DNA of 38,707 nt from Clostridiales bacterium. GTDB lineage: Bacteria > Bacillota > Clostridia > Oscillospirales > Acutalibacteraceae. The stretch lies in NCBI GenBank assembly GCA_012519975.1, contig JAAYPE010000021.1:1-38707 (forward strand). The letters are read 5' to 3'. The notes under the pieces were generated by a model. It was given only the letters and a program-made list of their open reading frames with translations. It made no database searches and was not told the DNA's origin. Below are positions 9,015 to 17,246 of the stretch, piece by piece. Numbering within the stretch: position 1 is the first letter of the stretch; each line of letters begins with the position of its first letter. The position numbers and the translations under genes are program-made.

Positions 9015-10224
9015 CTTCCAACCTTTCAACACCGTTTACTGTGCAATCAATATTGCCGTTTGAAAGCCGTATATTAATTTTATCACCAATGTCAATATCA
9101 TTTATATCAAAAATCGGCAAATTGCTTTTTGTCGATATACTGTATCCCCTGGTTAAAACTTTTAAAGGGCTTAAAGTGTCAAGCTTTTCAACTGTTGTTA
9201 CAAATCTTGCTCGCTCTTTATCTACATAATTTACCGTGTAATCAGTCATTTTAAAAATATAATTATCAAGCAACAACCTTTTGTTGTTTATATGCTCAAG
9301 TGGGCTTTGCATAACTGTTTTTGACATTAACAATTCAAGCTTTGCCCTGTTTTGTGAAATTTTAGAATTAACTATATTGTAACAAATATTCTTAATTGCA
9401 CTAATGTTGCGGTATTCCTCTGCTCTGTCAGGAACGCACAGCTCAGCTGCAGCCGAAGGAGTTGGAGCCCTTAAATCAGCCACAAAATCACAAATAGTAA
9501 AATCCGTTTCGTGACCTACTGCTGAAATCACAGGAGTTTGACAGTCATAAACTGCTCGTGCTACAAGTTCATCATTAAAAGCCCACAATTCTTCTATAGA
9601 GCCTCCACCCCTGCCCACAATCAAAACATCGGCAGTTTTAGAATCACTCATTTGCCTTATTGCAGTCGAAATCTGCAATGGTGCTTGTTCGCCCTGAACC
9701 TGAACAGGATACATTATAACTTCAACGCAAGGAAAACGGCGTTCTAATACATTTATGATATCTCTAATTGCAGCACCGGTAGGAGATGTTATTATTCCAA
9801 CTTTTTGTGGATACAAAGGAATTTGTTTTTTACTTTCAGTATCAAAAAGCCCCTCTTTATCAAGACTTTGTTTTAATTGCTCAAACGCCAAATTTAAAGC
9901 GCCAACACCATCAGGTTGCATATCATCAACATATAGCTGATACTGCCCGTCTCTTTCAAAAACAGACACACTGCCACGAACAATAACGCTCATTCCATTT
10001 TCAGGCAAAAATTTTAATCGTTGTGCATTAGATTTAAACATAACTGCTTTTATTGAAGATTTTTCATCTTTTAGAGTCATATAAAAATGCCCTGTTCTTA
10101 TATGATTTGTAAAATTTGAAATTTCTGCACGAATAAAGAGCGTTTTTAAGTTTGAATCCTCATCAATTAGAGATTTTATATAAAAATTTAGTTGCGATAT
10201 TGATAATACATCTGGTGATTTCAT
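8992..10224 (-). CDS. xseA: Exodeoxyribonuclease VII large subunit
   Basis: Catalytic subunit of exonuclease VII, 410 residues, about the usual length. An N-terminal OB-fold (about 1-100; SISQLNFYIKSLIDED, HFYMTLKD) precedes the nuclease core: GIITSPTGAAIRD, then GRGGGSIEELWAFNDE, then APTPSAAAELCVPD. The C-terminal half is helical and coiled, where XseB binds. The start ATG overlaps the stop of the TsaD-like gene (TTATGA). Confidence 0.96.
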   Translation of the reverse strand: MKSPDVLSISQLNFYIKSLIDEDSNLKTLFIRAEISNFTNHIRTGHFYMTLKDEKSSIKAVMFKSNAQRLKFLPENGMSVIVRGSVSVFERDGQYQLYVDDMQPDGVGALNLAFEQLKQSLDKEGLFDTESKKQIPLYPQKVGIITSPTGAAIRDIINVLERRFPCVEVIMYPVQVQGEQAPLQISTAIRQMSDSKTADVLIVGRGGGSIEELWAFNDELVARAVYDCQTPVISAVGHETDFTICDFVADLRAPTPSAAAELCVPDRAEEYRNISAIKNICYNIVNSKISQNRAKLELLMSKTVMQSPLEHINNKRLLLDNYIFKMTDYTVNYVDKERARFVTTVEKLDTLSPLKVLTRGYSISTKSNLPIFDINDIDIGDKINIRLSNGNIDCTVNGVERLEDDEKNDL

Positions 10225-11165
10225 AACAAATTATCCTTTATACTTGCTAAAATTGCAATACCTGCTGCATTGTCGCTTGAAAACTCAGGTGCAGCAAAGT
10301 AAGCATTATATTTTTCTACAAATCTGTTTCTTATTATTGAATTTGACATTACCCCACCTGAAAAAACCAAGGGCATATCTTTGTATTCTCCTATCAGCTT
10401 AGTTGTAATTAAATCAAGTGTACAATAAATATATTCTATGCAATATCTTGCAATGTCTTCTGATTTGCATCCATCATTTATCATTTTTTTACATTTATTT
10501 TCAACTCCAGAAAAACTACAATCAAGCCCCTTTACTGAAGGTTTAATTTTATATTGTTTTTCACTTAAACAAGCCAGTCTATCAAGCTCCATTCCAGCTG
10601 GAAAATCAAGACCTAGCATAACACCAACCCTGTCAACTGCTTGCCCTGCCTTTAAGTCTGATGACTGTGCAATTATTTGAGTATCAATAACATTTTTATC
10701 ACTCGGAGTTACTAATAAAATTTCTGTAGTTCCACCAGAGAGATGAAAAGCTATAAATTTTTGATTTATAAGTTCAAGCTTGTTTGCTGAATATAGTGCA
10801 GCAATAATATGACCTTGCTGATGTGAAAAATTCATACATTCAATTCCATTTACACTAGCAAGTGTTTGTGCAACACTTACACCTGCTAAAAAACAAGGCA
10901 TATAAGAATTTTCTACATTTCTAGGGCTGTTTGAAACCCCAACAGCTTTTATCTTTTGATTAAAAGTGGTAGTTGAGAATAAATCATTTGCAAGTATAGG
11001 TAAAGCAATATTGTGATAAAAAACTGCATCGCTTTGCCTAATTCCACGCTCACCCTTTTTTACGGGTAGTAATCTTTTTTTATGCTCAATTTTATTACTA
11101 TCAGAATCATAAATGGCAACTGAGGTTGTGTAATTACTTGTATCAAACCCGAGATAAACGCCCAT
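10221..11165 (-). CDS. TsaD/Kae1-family paralogue (peptidase M22-like)
   Basis: A 314-residue protein of the ASKHA fold related to TsaD, the tRNA t6A synthesis protein. Visible motifs are GFDTSNYTTS (nucleotide-binding phosphate-1 strand), HQQGH (the HxxxH metal pair), FPAGMELDRLA, CSFSGVEN, FSGGVMSN and SDNAAGIA. The spacing is more compact and several signature residues differ from canonical TsaD (for example HQQGH). This suggests the second, clostridial M22 paralogue usually found beside xseA, not the essential TsaD. The frame extends 37 codons upstream, but AGAGGG places the start at the ATG at 11165, one base after the nusB stop. Exact function is uncertain. Confidence 0.85.
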   Translation of the reverse strand: MGVYLGFDTSNYTTSVAIYDSDSNKIEHKKRLLPVKKGERGIRQSDAVFYHNIALPILANDLFSTTTFNQKIKAVGVSNSPRNVENSYMPCFLAGVSVAQTLASVNGIECMNFSHQQGHIIAALYSANKLELINQKFIAFHLSGGTTEILLVTPSDKNVIDTQIIAQSSDLKAGQAVDRVGVMLGLDFPAGMELDRLACLSEKQYKIKPSVKGLDCSFSGVENKCKKMINDGCKSEDIARYCIEYIYCTLDLITTKLIGEYKDMPLVFSGGVMSNSIIRNRFVEKYNAYFAAPEFSSDNAAGIAILASIKDNLL

Positions 11166-11166
11166 T

Positions 11167-11568
11167 TTATCCCTCTTTTTTTCTAGAAATAGTGCCAAGA
11201 ACACCATTAACAAAAGACGCATCTTCACCGCTTGCATAAATTTTTGAAAGCTCGACTGCCTCATTAATAGAAACACTAACAGGAATGTCTTCCATATATT
11301 TCATTTCTGCAACGGCTAAACGAATAATTGCCAGCACAACTTTAGACATCCTGCCCAAGTTCCAGCCAATAGATACTGACTGAATTTCTTCATCAATTTC
11401 TGATAAATTATCATCAACAATAAGTGATATTTTTTTTGCAAAATCTGAAGGAACCATAACTTCTGATTCTTCAGCCATTTCAAAAAGCTCTTGCATATCC
11501 AAATCTTTGTTAAATGACTTTTCAAAAATTAAAATAAACGCCTGTTCTCTTTCTTCTCTTCTTTTCAT
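11167..11568 (-). CDS. nusB: Transcription antitermination factor NusB
   Basis: An all-helical RNA-binding protein that, with NusE (S10), joins rRNA antitermination complexes. It is 133 residues from the ATG at 11568, which sits behind GGGGAGGAC. A longer open frame (to 11679) runs back into the asp23 end and is not supported. It begins MKRREEREQAFILIFEKSF, and the C-terminal half contains VLAIIRLAVAEMKYMEDIPVS, INEAVELSKIYA and FVNGVLGTI, all diagnostic. It follows asp23 as in most Clostridia. Confidence 0.95.
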   Translation of the reverse strand: MKRREEREQAFILIFEKSFNKDLDMQELFEMAEESEVMVPSDFAKKISLIVDDNLSEIDEEIQSVSIGWNLGRMSKVVLAIIRLAVAEMKYMEDIPVSVSINEAVELSKIYASGEDASFVNGVLGTISRKKEG

Positions 11569-11603
11569 AAGGCCTGTCCTCCCCGACGAGTTAAATAAAT
11601 CAA

Positions 11604-11633
11604 GCCCTCCACAATATAGCATAAGCGGAGGGC
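11604..11633 (-). other. Stem-loop between asp23 and nusB
   Basis: GCCCTCC (11604-11610) is complementary to GGAGGGC (11627-11633), a 7-bp GC-rich stem with a 16-base loop, 36 bases before the nusB start. It could be an attenuator or processing site. The bases after it on the minus strand are T-rich but not a clean U-tract, so termination would be weak. Confidence 0.4.
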
Positions 11634-11644
11634 AAAAATTTTTA

Positions 11645-12019
11645 CTACTTCTGAAATTCTGTAGGTTCGTTAAAATCAATACCAGCTATACTAATGTTCA
11701 CCTTAGTGACAATTCTTCCCGTCATACTTTGAACAGCGTTTTTAACTGCTTGTTGCACTGAAGAACACACAACGGGTATTTTAGCATTACTTGCAATATT
11801 AATATACAAATGAAGTTTAATTTCATTATCCACTGTTGTAACCCTTACGTGCTTTAAGGGTTCTGCACCAATTTTAAAAACTGTTTGCACATCTGCCGGG
11901 CGAAGTGCAAAACTGCTAACGCCTTCAACATCCTCTGCGGCATTCATTGCAATTGATGCAATAACTTCTTCGGATATGACAAGTCCCCCAGAAATACCAT
12001 TCTTCTTTCTTTCATCCAT
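11645..12019 (-). CDS. Asp23/Gls24 family envelope-stress protein (YqhY-like)
   Basis: A 124-residue cytoplasmic protein with the Asp23 domain: GGLVISEEVIASIAMNAAEDVEGV at the N-terminus (in part), then VDNEIKLHLYINI and VQQAVKNAVQSMTGRIV. In B. subtilis the YqhY homologue is linked to control of fatty-acid synthesis and membrane homeostasis; this is established for the family, not shown here. The ATG at 12019 has GAAGGAGG eight bases upstream. It is the first gene of the long operon ending with tyrS. Confidence 0.9.
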   Translation of the reverse strand: MDERKKNGISGGLVISEEVIASIAMNAAEDVEGVSSFALRPADVQTVFKIGAEPLKHVRVTTVDNEIKLHLYINIASNAKIPVVCSSVQQAVKNAVQSMTGRIVTKVNISIAGIDFNEPTEFQK

Positions 12020-12168
12020 AAGGGAGTCCTCCTTCTAAATTAAAAACAATTGCTCTACCACCGCAATATATAAAAATAAGTAAATAAAAAGAATATTTTA
12101 AACGGGTGGTTTGCTAACTTTTATTAATAAACAGGCTACATATAAATATAATCCTACTTATCAAAATT

Positions 12169-12196
12169 ATTATACCACAAACTTAAAAAGATACAA
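12169..12196 (-). promoter_or_regulatory. Strong sigma-A promoter for the asp23-tyrS operon
   Basis: On the minus strand TTGTAT (12191-12196) and TATAAT (12169-12174) are 16 bases apart, with an extended TGG before the -10. It lies 150 bases ahead of asp23 and just beyond the spoIIIAH stop, so the vegetative operon is uncoupled from the sporulation operon. The 12020-12168 leader is AT-rich with no recognisable riboswitch. Confidence 0.75.
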
Positions 12197-12207
12197 CCAT
12201 TTTTATG

Positions 12208-12789
12208 CTATTTTGATTCAATAATTGTTATATTTTCTGCTAAAATTCCACTTTGATTAATCACAATTTCTTTTATTTGCATAATAACATTATCATCAAG
12301 CACGCCTTTTGCAACCACGACCTCTGCTTTTTCACCATTTATAACAACTATGCAGTCGCCTTTTATTTTAGCTTTAATCAAGTTTTCTATATCCGCTTCT
12401 TGTTTTATTACACCAGAAAGTCTTGTAAGCTCTGCACTAGCGTTATCTATTGCAGTTTTTGATGAATTGCTATTTCCGATTACAGAGTTTAAAGTTTCGA
12501 GCGCTTTGTCGTGAGCGTTGCTTCTATTTAGCTTTGCTTGTGCAAAATACTCTTTTGAGTCTTTTATATCTTTTGATTTATCTACGGTTGTTTTTTTTGA
12601 GCTATTTACATATTCAGCATCCCCAAGATTTACAGTGTCTGATTTTTCAGTTACACTACCGGCAGTTTGAACACTTTCATTTGTTTGAATGTTAGGCTTT
12701 GTAAAATACCAGTTTACAAAAACTGCAGCACCAAGAGCTACCACCATCGTAGCCATCACTAATTGTCTTCTTTTAATTACCATACCCAT
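12208..12789 (-). CDS. spoIIIAH: Stage III sporulation protein AH
   Basis: Mother-cell protein whose extracellular C-terminal domain binds forespore SpoIIQ and forms part of the channel between the two cells. It is 193 residues. The N-terminus has the typical KRRQLVMATMVVALGAAVFVNWYF membrane anchor (in part; about 6-29). A charged coiled region follows (about 75-130), then the ring-forming domain with IENLIKAKIKGDCIVVINGE-like residues and VVAKGVLDDNVIMQIKEIV. GGGAGG lies seven bases before the ATG. It is the last gene of the spoIIIA operon. Confidence 0.93.
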   Translation of the reverse strand: MGMVIKRRQLVMATMVVALGAAVFVNWYFTKPNIQTNESVQTAGSVTEKSDTVNLGDAEYVNSSKKTTVDKSKDIKDSKEYFAQAKLNRSNAHDKALETLNSVIGNSNSSKTAIDNASAELTRLSGVIKQEADIENLIKAKIKGDCIVVINGEKAEVVVAKGVLDDNVIMQIKEIVINQSGILAENITIIESK

Positions 12790-12804
12790 TAAAATGCCTC
12801 CCGT

Positions 12805-13389
12805 TTAATCTTTTGTCATTTTTGTTATGCATACTCGTGTAGAACTTATGTTTAAAACTGCCGTTACGGTGTCTGTAATATTTTGTCGCACAACCGCCGA
12901 ATCGGCACCTTCGCAAACTATGGCAACTCCCCTAATTTGAGGCTGGATAACTTCAACAATCAAACCTTTTTCATCTTTGTTTGAGGAGTCTTTGATTATT
13001 ATATGCTCTGTGTTTTTTGAATTTTGCGAGCTTTTTTTGTATTCATTTTCTTTTTCTAACGAGTCATCGTTGTTGCTTGTTTTTTCGTCTATTGCGTAAA
13101 CAGATTTCGAGCCACTATCGAGTGTAACCATAACGGTAGTTTTTCCCGCTCCGTCAATTGAGGATATTATTTTTTGCAAATCGTTTTGAACAGAGTTTTT
13201 ATAGTTTTGTTCATATGTATATTGAGTTGAATTGTCTGCCGTTTTTACTTGTTGTTTTTTATTTTTATCTTTACTTGTAAATTCTGTCATTAACAATAAA
13301 ATCATTCCAATTAATCCTATGCTTAAAATAGCAAGTAGTTTTTTATCTTCTTTTATTTTTTTAAAAAAATCAATGTTAAATTCTTGCAT
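12805..13389 (-). CDS. spoIIIAG: Stage III sporulation protein AG
   Basis: A single-pass protein of 194 residues (membrane segment about 18-37, LAILSIGLIGMILLLM). Its outer domain builds the large SpoIIIAG ring of the feeding-tube complex. Family features are the ISSIDGAGKTTVMVTLDSGS strand and the C-terminal VEVIQPQIRGVAIVCEGADS followed by VTAVLNISSTRVCITKM. Between them lies a Lys/Asn/Ser-rich insertion (about 113-145), common in this family. The ATG at 13389 overlaps neither neighbour; the spoIIIAF stop is six bases upstream. Confidence 0.93.
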   Translation of the reverse strand: MQEFNIDFFKKIKEDKKLLAILSIGLIGMILLLMTEFTSKDKNKKQQVKTADNSTQYTYEQNYKNSVQNDLQKIISSIDGAGKTTVMVTLDSGSKSVYAIDEKTSNNDDSLEKENEYKKSSQNSKNTEHIIIKDSSNKDEKGLIVEVIQPQIRGVAIVCEGADSAVVRQNITDTVTAVLNISSTRVCITKMTKD

Positions 13390-13395
13390 TTTAAT

Positions 13396-13899
13396 CTATC
13401 CCTCATCATTTTGAATTCTTGAAACTGTTATTGTTTTTTCTTCAATATTAAAGCGACTACAAACAGAACTCGTTACTTGTGTTTTTTTATCCATATCTTT
13501 TGTTTGCAAATATAATGTCATCGATTTAATAAATATGCTACCGTTGCTGTCAATATCCATAATTGTGCAAATTTGTCCATTATAAATTTGATAAGAGTAA
13601 AAAATTGATTGCACTTGTTCTTCCACCATACGCTTTGATATTTCAAGCATTTGCTCGTTTATTCTCTCGTTTAGCTCATCACTTTTGTTCTCTTGCTGTG
13701 GCAAATAATTATTCGTTTCAAAATCTATATTTATTACAGATTCACTTAAAAACGGTGACAACAAAGCACATAAAAAAAATATTGATATAATTACTTGCAT
13801 TGCTTTTTGCATATTTCCTTTTGGAGATAGCGCATAAACTACAGCACTAATCAGAGAAGATATTGTTATACAAATTGCCCATTGACGCAATACATCCAT
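13396..13899 (-). CDS. spoIIIAF: Stage III sporulation protein AF
   Basis: A membrane protein of 167 residues with two N-terminal transmembrane segments (about 6-23 and 32-50). Typical start is MDVLRQWAICITISSLISAV, and NMQKAMQVIISIFFLCALLSPF marks the second segment. An extracytoplasmic alpha/beta domain follows. It is part of the mother-cell secretion-like SpoIIIA complex. Only 12 bases separate it from spoIIIAE. Confidence 0.92.
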   Translation of the reverse strand: MDVLRQWAICITISSLISAVVYALSPKGNMQKAMQVIISIFFLCALLSPFLSESVINIDFETNNYLPQQENKSDELNERINEQMLEISKRMVEEQVQSIFYSYQIYNGQICTIMDIDSNGSIFIKSMTLYLQTKDMDKKTQVTSSVCSRFNIEEKTITVSRIQNDEG

Positions 13900-13911
13900 T
13901 TTTTCACCATC

Positions 13912-15039
13912 CTAAATAGTTGCTTTAAACACCATTACAAGCGCTGTTGAAACCATTATTAAAACAAGGTTAAATATTAAAATTGCAACCAAAATGATGT
14001 TTGTTGAGTTTATGTTTTTTAAAAGCTGGGCGCAGTTTTTTTGCCCCATTGACTCTGCGACAAAAGCTGTAAGATAAATTGAAATTATCCATAGCAATGC
14101 CTGAACAAGCACAGGTATGTTTATTAGTGCTACAACTAAAATTCCAAAAGCTCCAATTGTGTTTTTAAGCATCGACATACTACCAAGTATTGAGCTGTAG
14201 GAATCCGAAAGACTGCTACCGATAATTGGAATAAGAGCGCCTACCAAAGCTTTGCCACTTTTGGCAGCAACTGTATCCGCAGAGCTTACAAGTATTCCTT
14301 TTATAGTTAGAAAGCCTGTAAAAACAGTGCAAATTGCAGTAAGTAGCCAAGTTATACTTTTTTTTAGCATTTCTAGTAGCTCACCCATATTAAGTGCCGG
14401 AGAAATAGACGCAGAAATGCTAAGTGCTACAAACATAACAACAAGCGGTACTAAGAAAGAATTTGTAAAACTGGATGCCGATTGTGAGAGAATCATCGCT
14501 ACAGTATTATAGTTTAGTGCTGATGCAGGGTTGCCACTTACAGCTATAACAGCCGTAAATATGGGGATAAAGCTTAGCATAAATTTGTGACTTAAATCTA
14601 TTGCAGAAATTACATATGTAGAATAAGAAATCATCGAACTCATAATTGCTATAATAAAAAACAATGAGCAAGCAAGGTCTATAGCTTCGTTGTTTTCTGT
14701 TGATACAATTGTTTTAGCTATTGCGATTAATATTAATACCCCTGTCATTGTAAATAAAAATCTAAAAGGGCTTTTTATCTCACCGCGTACTATTTCTTTC
14801 ATCATCTCGATTATATTTTTAAAAGATATATTGCTAATTTTAGAAAATTCCACTTGGTCAATGCCTAAAGAGTTAAGCATTTCTTGCGTTTCATTTGGCA
14901 AGTCACCAATAAGTTCAAAAGCTTCGGAGTTTTTATATTGCTGACTTATAAATTCCTCGTCATCCAAAGCAAAAGCGTTTGTAGTAAGCAGAATAATTAG
15001 TGGTAATGTAATTAATAATCTTAACAAGCATTTTTTCAT
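13912..15039 (-). CDS. spoIIIAE: Stage III sporulation protein AE
   Basis: Polytopic membrane protein, 375 residues. A cleavable-looking signal peptide ends in NAFA near residue 24. About six to eight hydrophobic segments follow, with the conserved SLSDSYSSILGSMSMLKNTI region. It is the largest membrane subunit of the SpoIIIA complex, which resembles export-apparatus components of specialised secretion systems and supports forespore sigma-G activity. spoIIIAD is six bases upstream. Confidence 0.94.
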   Translation of the reverse strand: MKKCLLRLLITLPLIILLTTNAFALDDEEFISQQYKNSEAFELIGDLPNETQEMLNSLGIDQVEFSKISNISFKNIIEMMKEIVRGEIKSPFRFLFTMTGVLILIAIAKTIVSTENNEAIDLACSLFFIIAIMSSMISYSTYVISAIDLSHKFMLSFIPIFTAVIAVSGNPASALNYNTVAMILSQSASSFTNSFLVPLVVMFVALSISASISPALNMGELLEMLKKSITWLLTAICTVFTGFLTIKGILVSSADTVAAKSGKALVGALIPIIGSSLSDSYSSILGSMSMLKNTIGAFGILVVALINIPVLVQALLWIISIYLTAFVAESMGQKNCAQLLKNINSTNIILVAILIFNLVLIMVSTALVMVFKATI

Positions 15040-15045
15040 TTTTTA

Positions 15046-15435
15046 CTATCCTTTAATTATTTTAATAGCTATTTGTGCCACTGCTTTTATCATTGGAATA
15101 CACATAGATAATATTGCAATTTTTCCAGAAAGCTCAACTCCAAAAGCTAGAGTTTTATTATTGCTATCGTTACATATTTGCATTGCAACTTGAGTTATTA
15201 TTGCAACTCCCAATGCTTTAATTAGCAATGTTAAAAATGTAATGTCTACCTCAGACATATCAGCAATATCTTTTATCATTTGAATTAGTTCATCTAAAGA
15301 CAGTATTAATAAAAATGCAATTGTACAAAAGGAGGCTATTTGCATTATTACTGCATACTCTGGTTTATATTGCTTAACAACAAGGCATAATATTGTTAAG
15401 ATAATTGATATTGCAACTATTTTTAGAATGTACAT
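15046..15435 (-). CDS. spoIIIAD: Stage III sporulation protein AD
   Basis: Membrane protein, 129 residues, with four hydrophobic segments. EYAVIMQIASFCTIAFLLI near residue 30 is the repeat unit shared with SpoIIIAC. The ATG lies inside the end of spoIIIAC (13-base overlap) and lacks a clear SD, so it depends on coupling with AC translation. Confidence 0.92.
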   Translation of the reverse strand: MYILKIVAISIILTILCLVVKQYKPEYAVIMQIASFCTIAFLLILSLDELIQMIKDIADMSEVDITFLTLLIKALGVAIITQVAMQICNDSNNKTLAFGVELSGKIAILSMCIPMIKAVAQIAIKIIKG

Positions 15436-15632
15436 ATGAAGATACTAAAAACTTCTCTTGTGTATTCAAATAGGCTGTTGATTTGTGGTATAAGCATCAT
15501 TAGCGCTATGACTATACCTGCCATTGTCATTATCATGGCATACTCTTCACGGCCTGCTCGTATTAACAACTGATTTAGCACAGCAACAATTATGCCTATT
15601 GCCGCTATTTTAAATATTAAATCAACTTCCAT
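15423..15632 (-). CDS. spoIIIAC: Stage III sporulation protein AC
   Basis: A 69-residue protein with two transmembrane segments (about 5-22 and 31-50). The family core AGREEYAMIMTMAGIVIALM is present. The start is the ATG at 15632 with TTGGAGGATA upstream; a longer frame to 15653 would include the SD and is rejected. The paralogous core is shared with spoIIIAD downstream. Confidence 0.93.
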   Translation of the reverse strand: MEVDLIFKIAAIGIIVAVLNQLLIRAGREEYAMIMTMAGIVIALMMLIPQINSLFEYTREVFSIFICTF

Positions 15633-15654
15633 ATAATTTATCCTCCAAGGCATT

Positions 15655-16146
15655 TTAAATTAAAATGATTGCAATTGCCGTACCTGAAAGAATTCCCATT
15701 GCACAATAAAGTCGGCCATACATTTTATATTGTTCTTTTGCATCATTTAAGTTTTCTCCAACTTGATTAATATAAAAACTACAAATATTTAGCTGTCCAT
15801 TTAAATCTGTTGTGCCAAACGCATTTCCAAAAGCTTTTAAAATTTCTTTATCAGCTTTTTTTAGTGCATTTAAATTAACGCTTTGGTCTACACTATCGCT
15901 CCAAGCTTGTGGAAACTGCTTTCCTTTTTCCCATTCATTAATACATCTGTCAACAAATTCTAAATTTTTAAACCTCTCAAGAGCTTCTCTAACTGGGGTA
16001 TTGCAATATTCAATTTGTGTTTTTATGGTATTAAGCATTAGATTTGTTTGTTCAAGGAGCTTTATTCTTTGATATAATTTTTGGCTTAAATACCTGCCCA
16101 CTGTTGTACAAAAAATCATAATAAACATTATTGCTATGCATTTCAT
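15655..16146 (-). CDS. spoIIIAB: Stage III sporulation protein AB
   Basis: A 163-residue protein with a hydrophobic N-terminus (MKCIAIMFIMIFCTTVGRYL), a long helical cytoplasmic region beginning KLYQRIKLLEQTNLML and containing IEYCNTPVREALERF, and a C-terminal segment (MGILSGTAIAIILI). It resembles GspF-like scaffold proteins and is thought to recruit the SpoIIIAA ATPase. Its first 95 bases lie inside the spoIIIAA gene in another frame. The membrane anchor is encoded in this overlap, so the start is real. Confidence 0.92.
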   Translation of the reverse strand: MKCIAIMFIMIFCTTVGRYLSQKLYQRIKLLEQTNLMLNTIKTQIEYCNTPVREALERFKNLEFVDRCINEWEKGKQFPQAWSDSVDQSVNLNALKKADKEILKAFGNAFGTTDLNGQLNICSFYINQVGENLNDAKEQYKMYGRLYCAMGILSGTAIAIILI

Positions 16147-17092
16147 TTTTAAATTCGCCTACTTCATAAAATTGAGATATTACACAAGGTTTTGTTCCGC
16201 TTTTTAAAAGCACTATGTAATCAAACGCACCTATATCTATTAATTTTTTCACCTGTGGTCTTTTCTTTATTTCGCCATATGATGAAGCGTGTACGCTAAC
16301 GGCAAATTTTACACCCGAGTTTACACCCGACTCAATAGCTAAAGCATCATCCATAGCACCGATTTCATCGCAAATTATTATTTCTGGAGACATTGAGCGT
16401 ATTGCTGTGAGAATTCCTTGACCCTTTGGATACATATCTAAAATGTCACAATTAATTCCAACATCATTTTGAGGCTTTCCGCCCTTTACTGCTGCAATTT
16501 CTTTTCGTTCATCTACAATTACTGTTTTATAATAGTTTTCAAGAATTCCGCCAGAAATTTGTCTTGACATATCTCTTAAAATTGTTGTTTTGCCCGTGCA
16601 AGGAGCGCCAGCTATTATTACGCTTTTAAGTCCATTTGAATAAAGCTTGCTAATTATTTCGTCTGCAACGCCAAAATGCTCACCTGCTATCCTTAAATTA
16701 ATTGAGGATACATCTCTAACTGCAACAATTTTATCGCTTTCACAAACACCTGTCCCACAAATTCCCGCTCTATGCCCTCCCTCAAGCGTAATAAAGCCAT
16801 TTAGTATGTCGTTTTGATTGCTATGAACAGAATAGCCACATATTCTATTAAAAGTATCTGTAATTTCACCACTAGAAATTATTGCAGAATTTTGGGTACA
16901 TATGTATGAAACTCTTCCAGTTTGATTTATAAATCTACATCCATAATTCCCAACAATTGTAATTGGCCTATCGCTTCTTAATCTAATTTCTTGTGTATTT
17001 TCCTTTATTTCTTGTGGCAAATTTAAAAGCAAACTTCTGACTTTTGGCGATACACAAGATATTGCTTGTTCAAATCTTTTTTTGTTCTCCAT
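16052..17092 (-). CDS. spoIIIAA: Stage III sporulation protein AA (ATPase)
   Basis: Cytoplasmic secretion-type ATPase of the SpoIIIA channel, 346 residues. Walker A is GAPCTGKTT (162-170) and Walker B region is EIIICDEIGAMDDALAIESG. SVHASSYGEIKKRPQVK holds the conserved His. LEGGHRAGICGTGVC precedes the ATPase core, as in the family. GTG at 17101 is also open, but AGGTGA fits the ATG at 17092 better. The C-terminus runs about 30 residues into the spoIIIAB frame, longer than the usual end after the DYIVLL...CVISQFYEV strand. Confidence 0.93.
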   Translation of the reverse strand: MENKKRFEQAISCVSPKVRSLLLNLPQEIKENTQEIRLRSDRPITIVGNYGCRFINQTGRVSYICTQNSAIISSGEITDTFNRICGYSVHSNQNDILNGFITLEGGHRAGICGTGVCESDKIVAVRDVSSINLRIAGEHFGVADEIISKLYSNGLKSVIIAGAPCTGKTTILRDMSRQISGGILENYYKTVIVDERKEIAAVKGGKPQNDVGINCDILDMYPKGQGILTAIRSMSPEIIICDEIGAMDDALAIESGVNSGVKFAVSVHASSYGEIKKRPQVKKLIDIGAFDYIVLLKSGTKPCVISQFYEVGEFKNEMHSNNVYYDFLYNSGQVFKPKIISKNKAP

Positions 17093-17113
17093 AATCTTCA
17101 CCTACTTTATAAA

Positions 17114-17144
17114 ATGAATATGATATCTTGTCCAAAAATAGAAC
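17114..17144 (-). promoter_or_regulatory. Candidate sigma-E promoter for spoIIIA
   Basis: On the minus strand GTTCTATT (17137-17144) and CATATTCAT (17114-17122) are 14 bases apart and end 21 bases before the spoIIIAA ATG. The sigma-E consensus is roughly GTCATATT-N14-CATACAAT: six of eight match at -35 and the CATA core matches at -10. Sigma-E control of spoIIIA is established in B. subtilis; the site here is inferred by eye. Confidence 0.45.
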
Positions 17145-17178
17145 TCTTAAAACATATTTTTAAAAATCCTTTATCTTA

Positions 17179-17207
17179 TTGAAAGGGTGAAAATAATGTG
17201 TTAAAAT
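17179..17207 (+). promoter_or_regulatory. Sigma-A-type promoter for the YfhO-family gene
   Basis: TTGAAA (17179-17184) and TAAAAT (17202-17207) are separated by 17 bases, 39 bases before the ATG at 17247. It is divergent from the spoIIIA promoter within a 154-base intergenic region. Confidence 0.65.
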
Positions 17208-17246
17208 AGCAGAAATGTTTACCAATATATAATAAGGACGGTTTTT

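Noticed and set aside
12049..12067. tRNA D-arm-like GGTAGAGCA with a 5-bp stem in the asp23 leader (minus strand)
   Set aside because: No acceptor, anticodon or T-arm around it; the stem is too weak for an attenuator.
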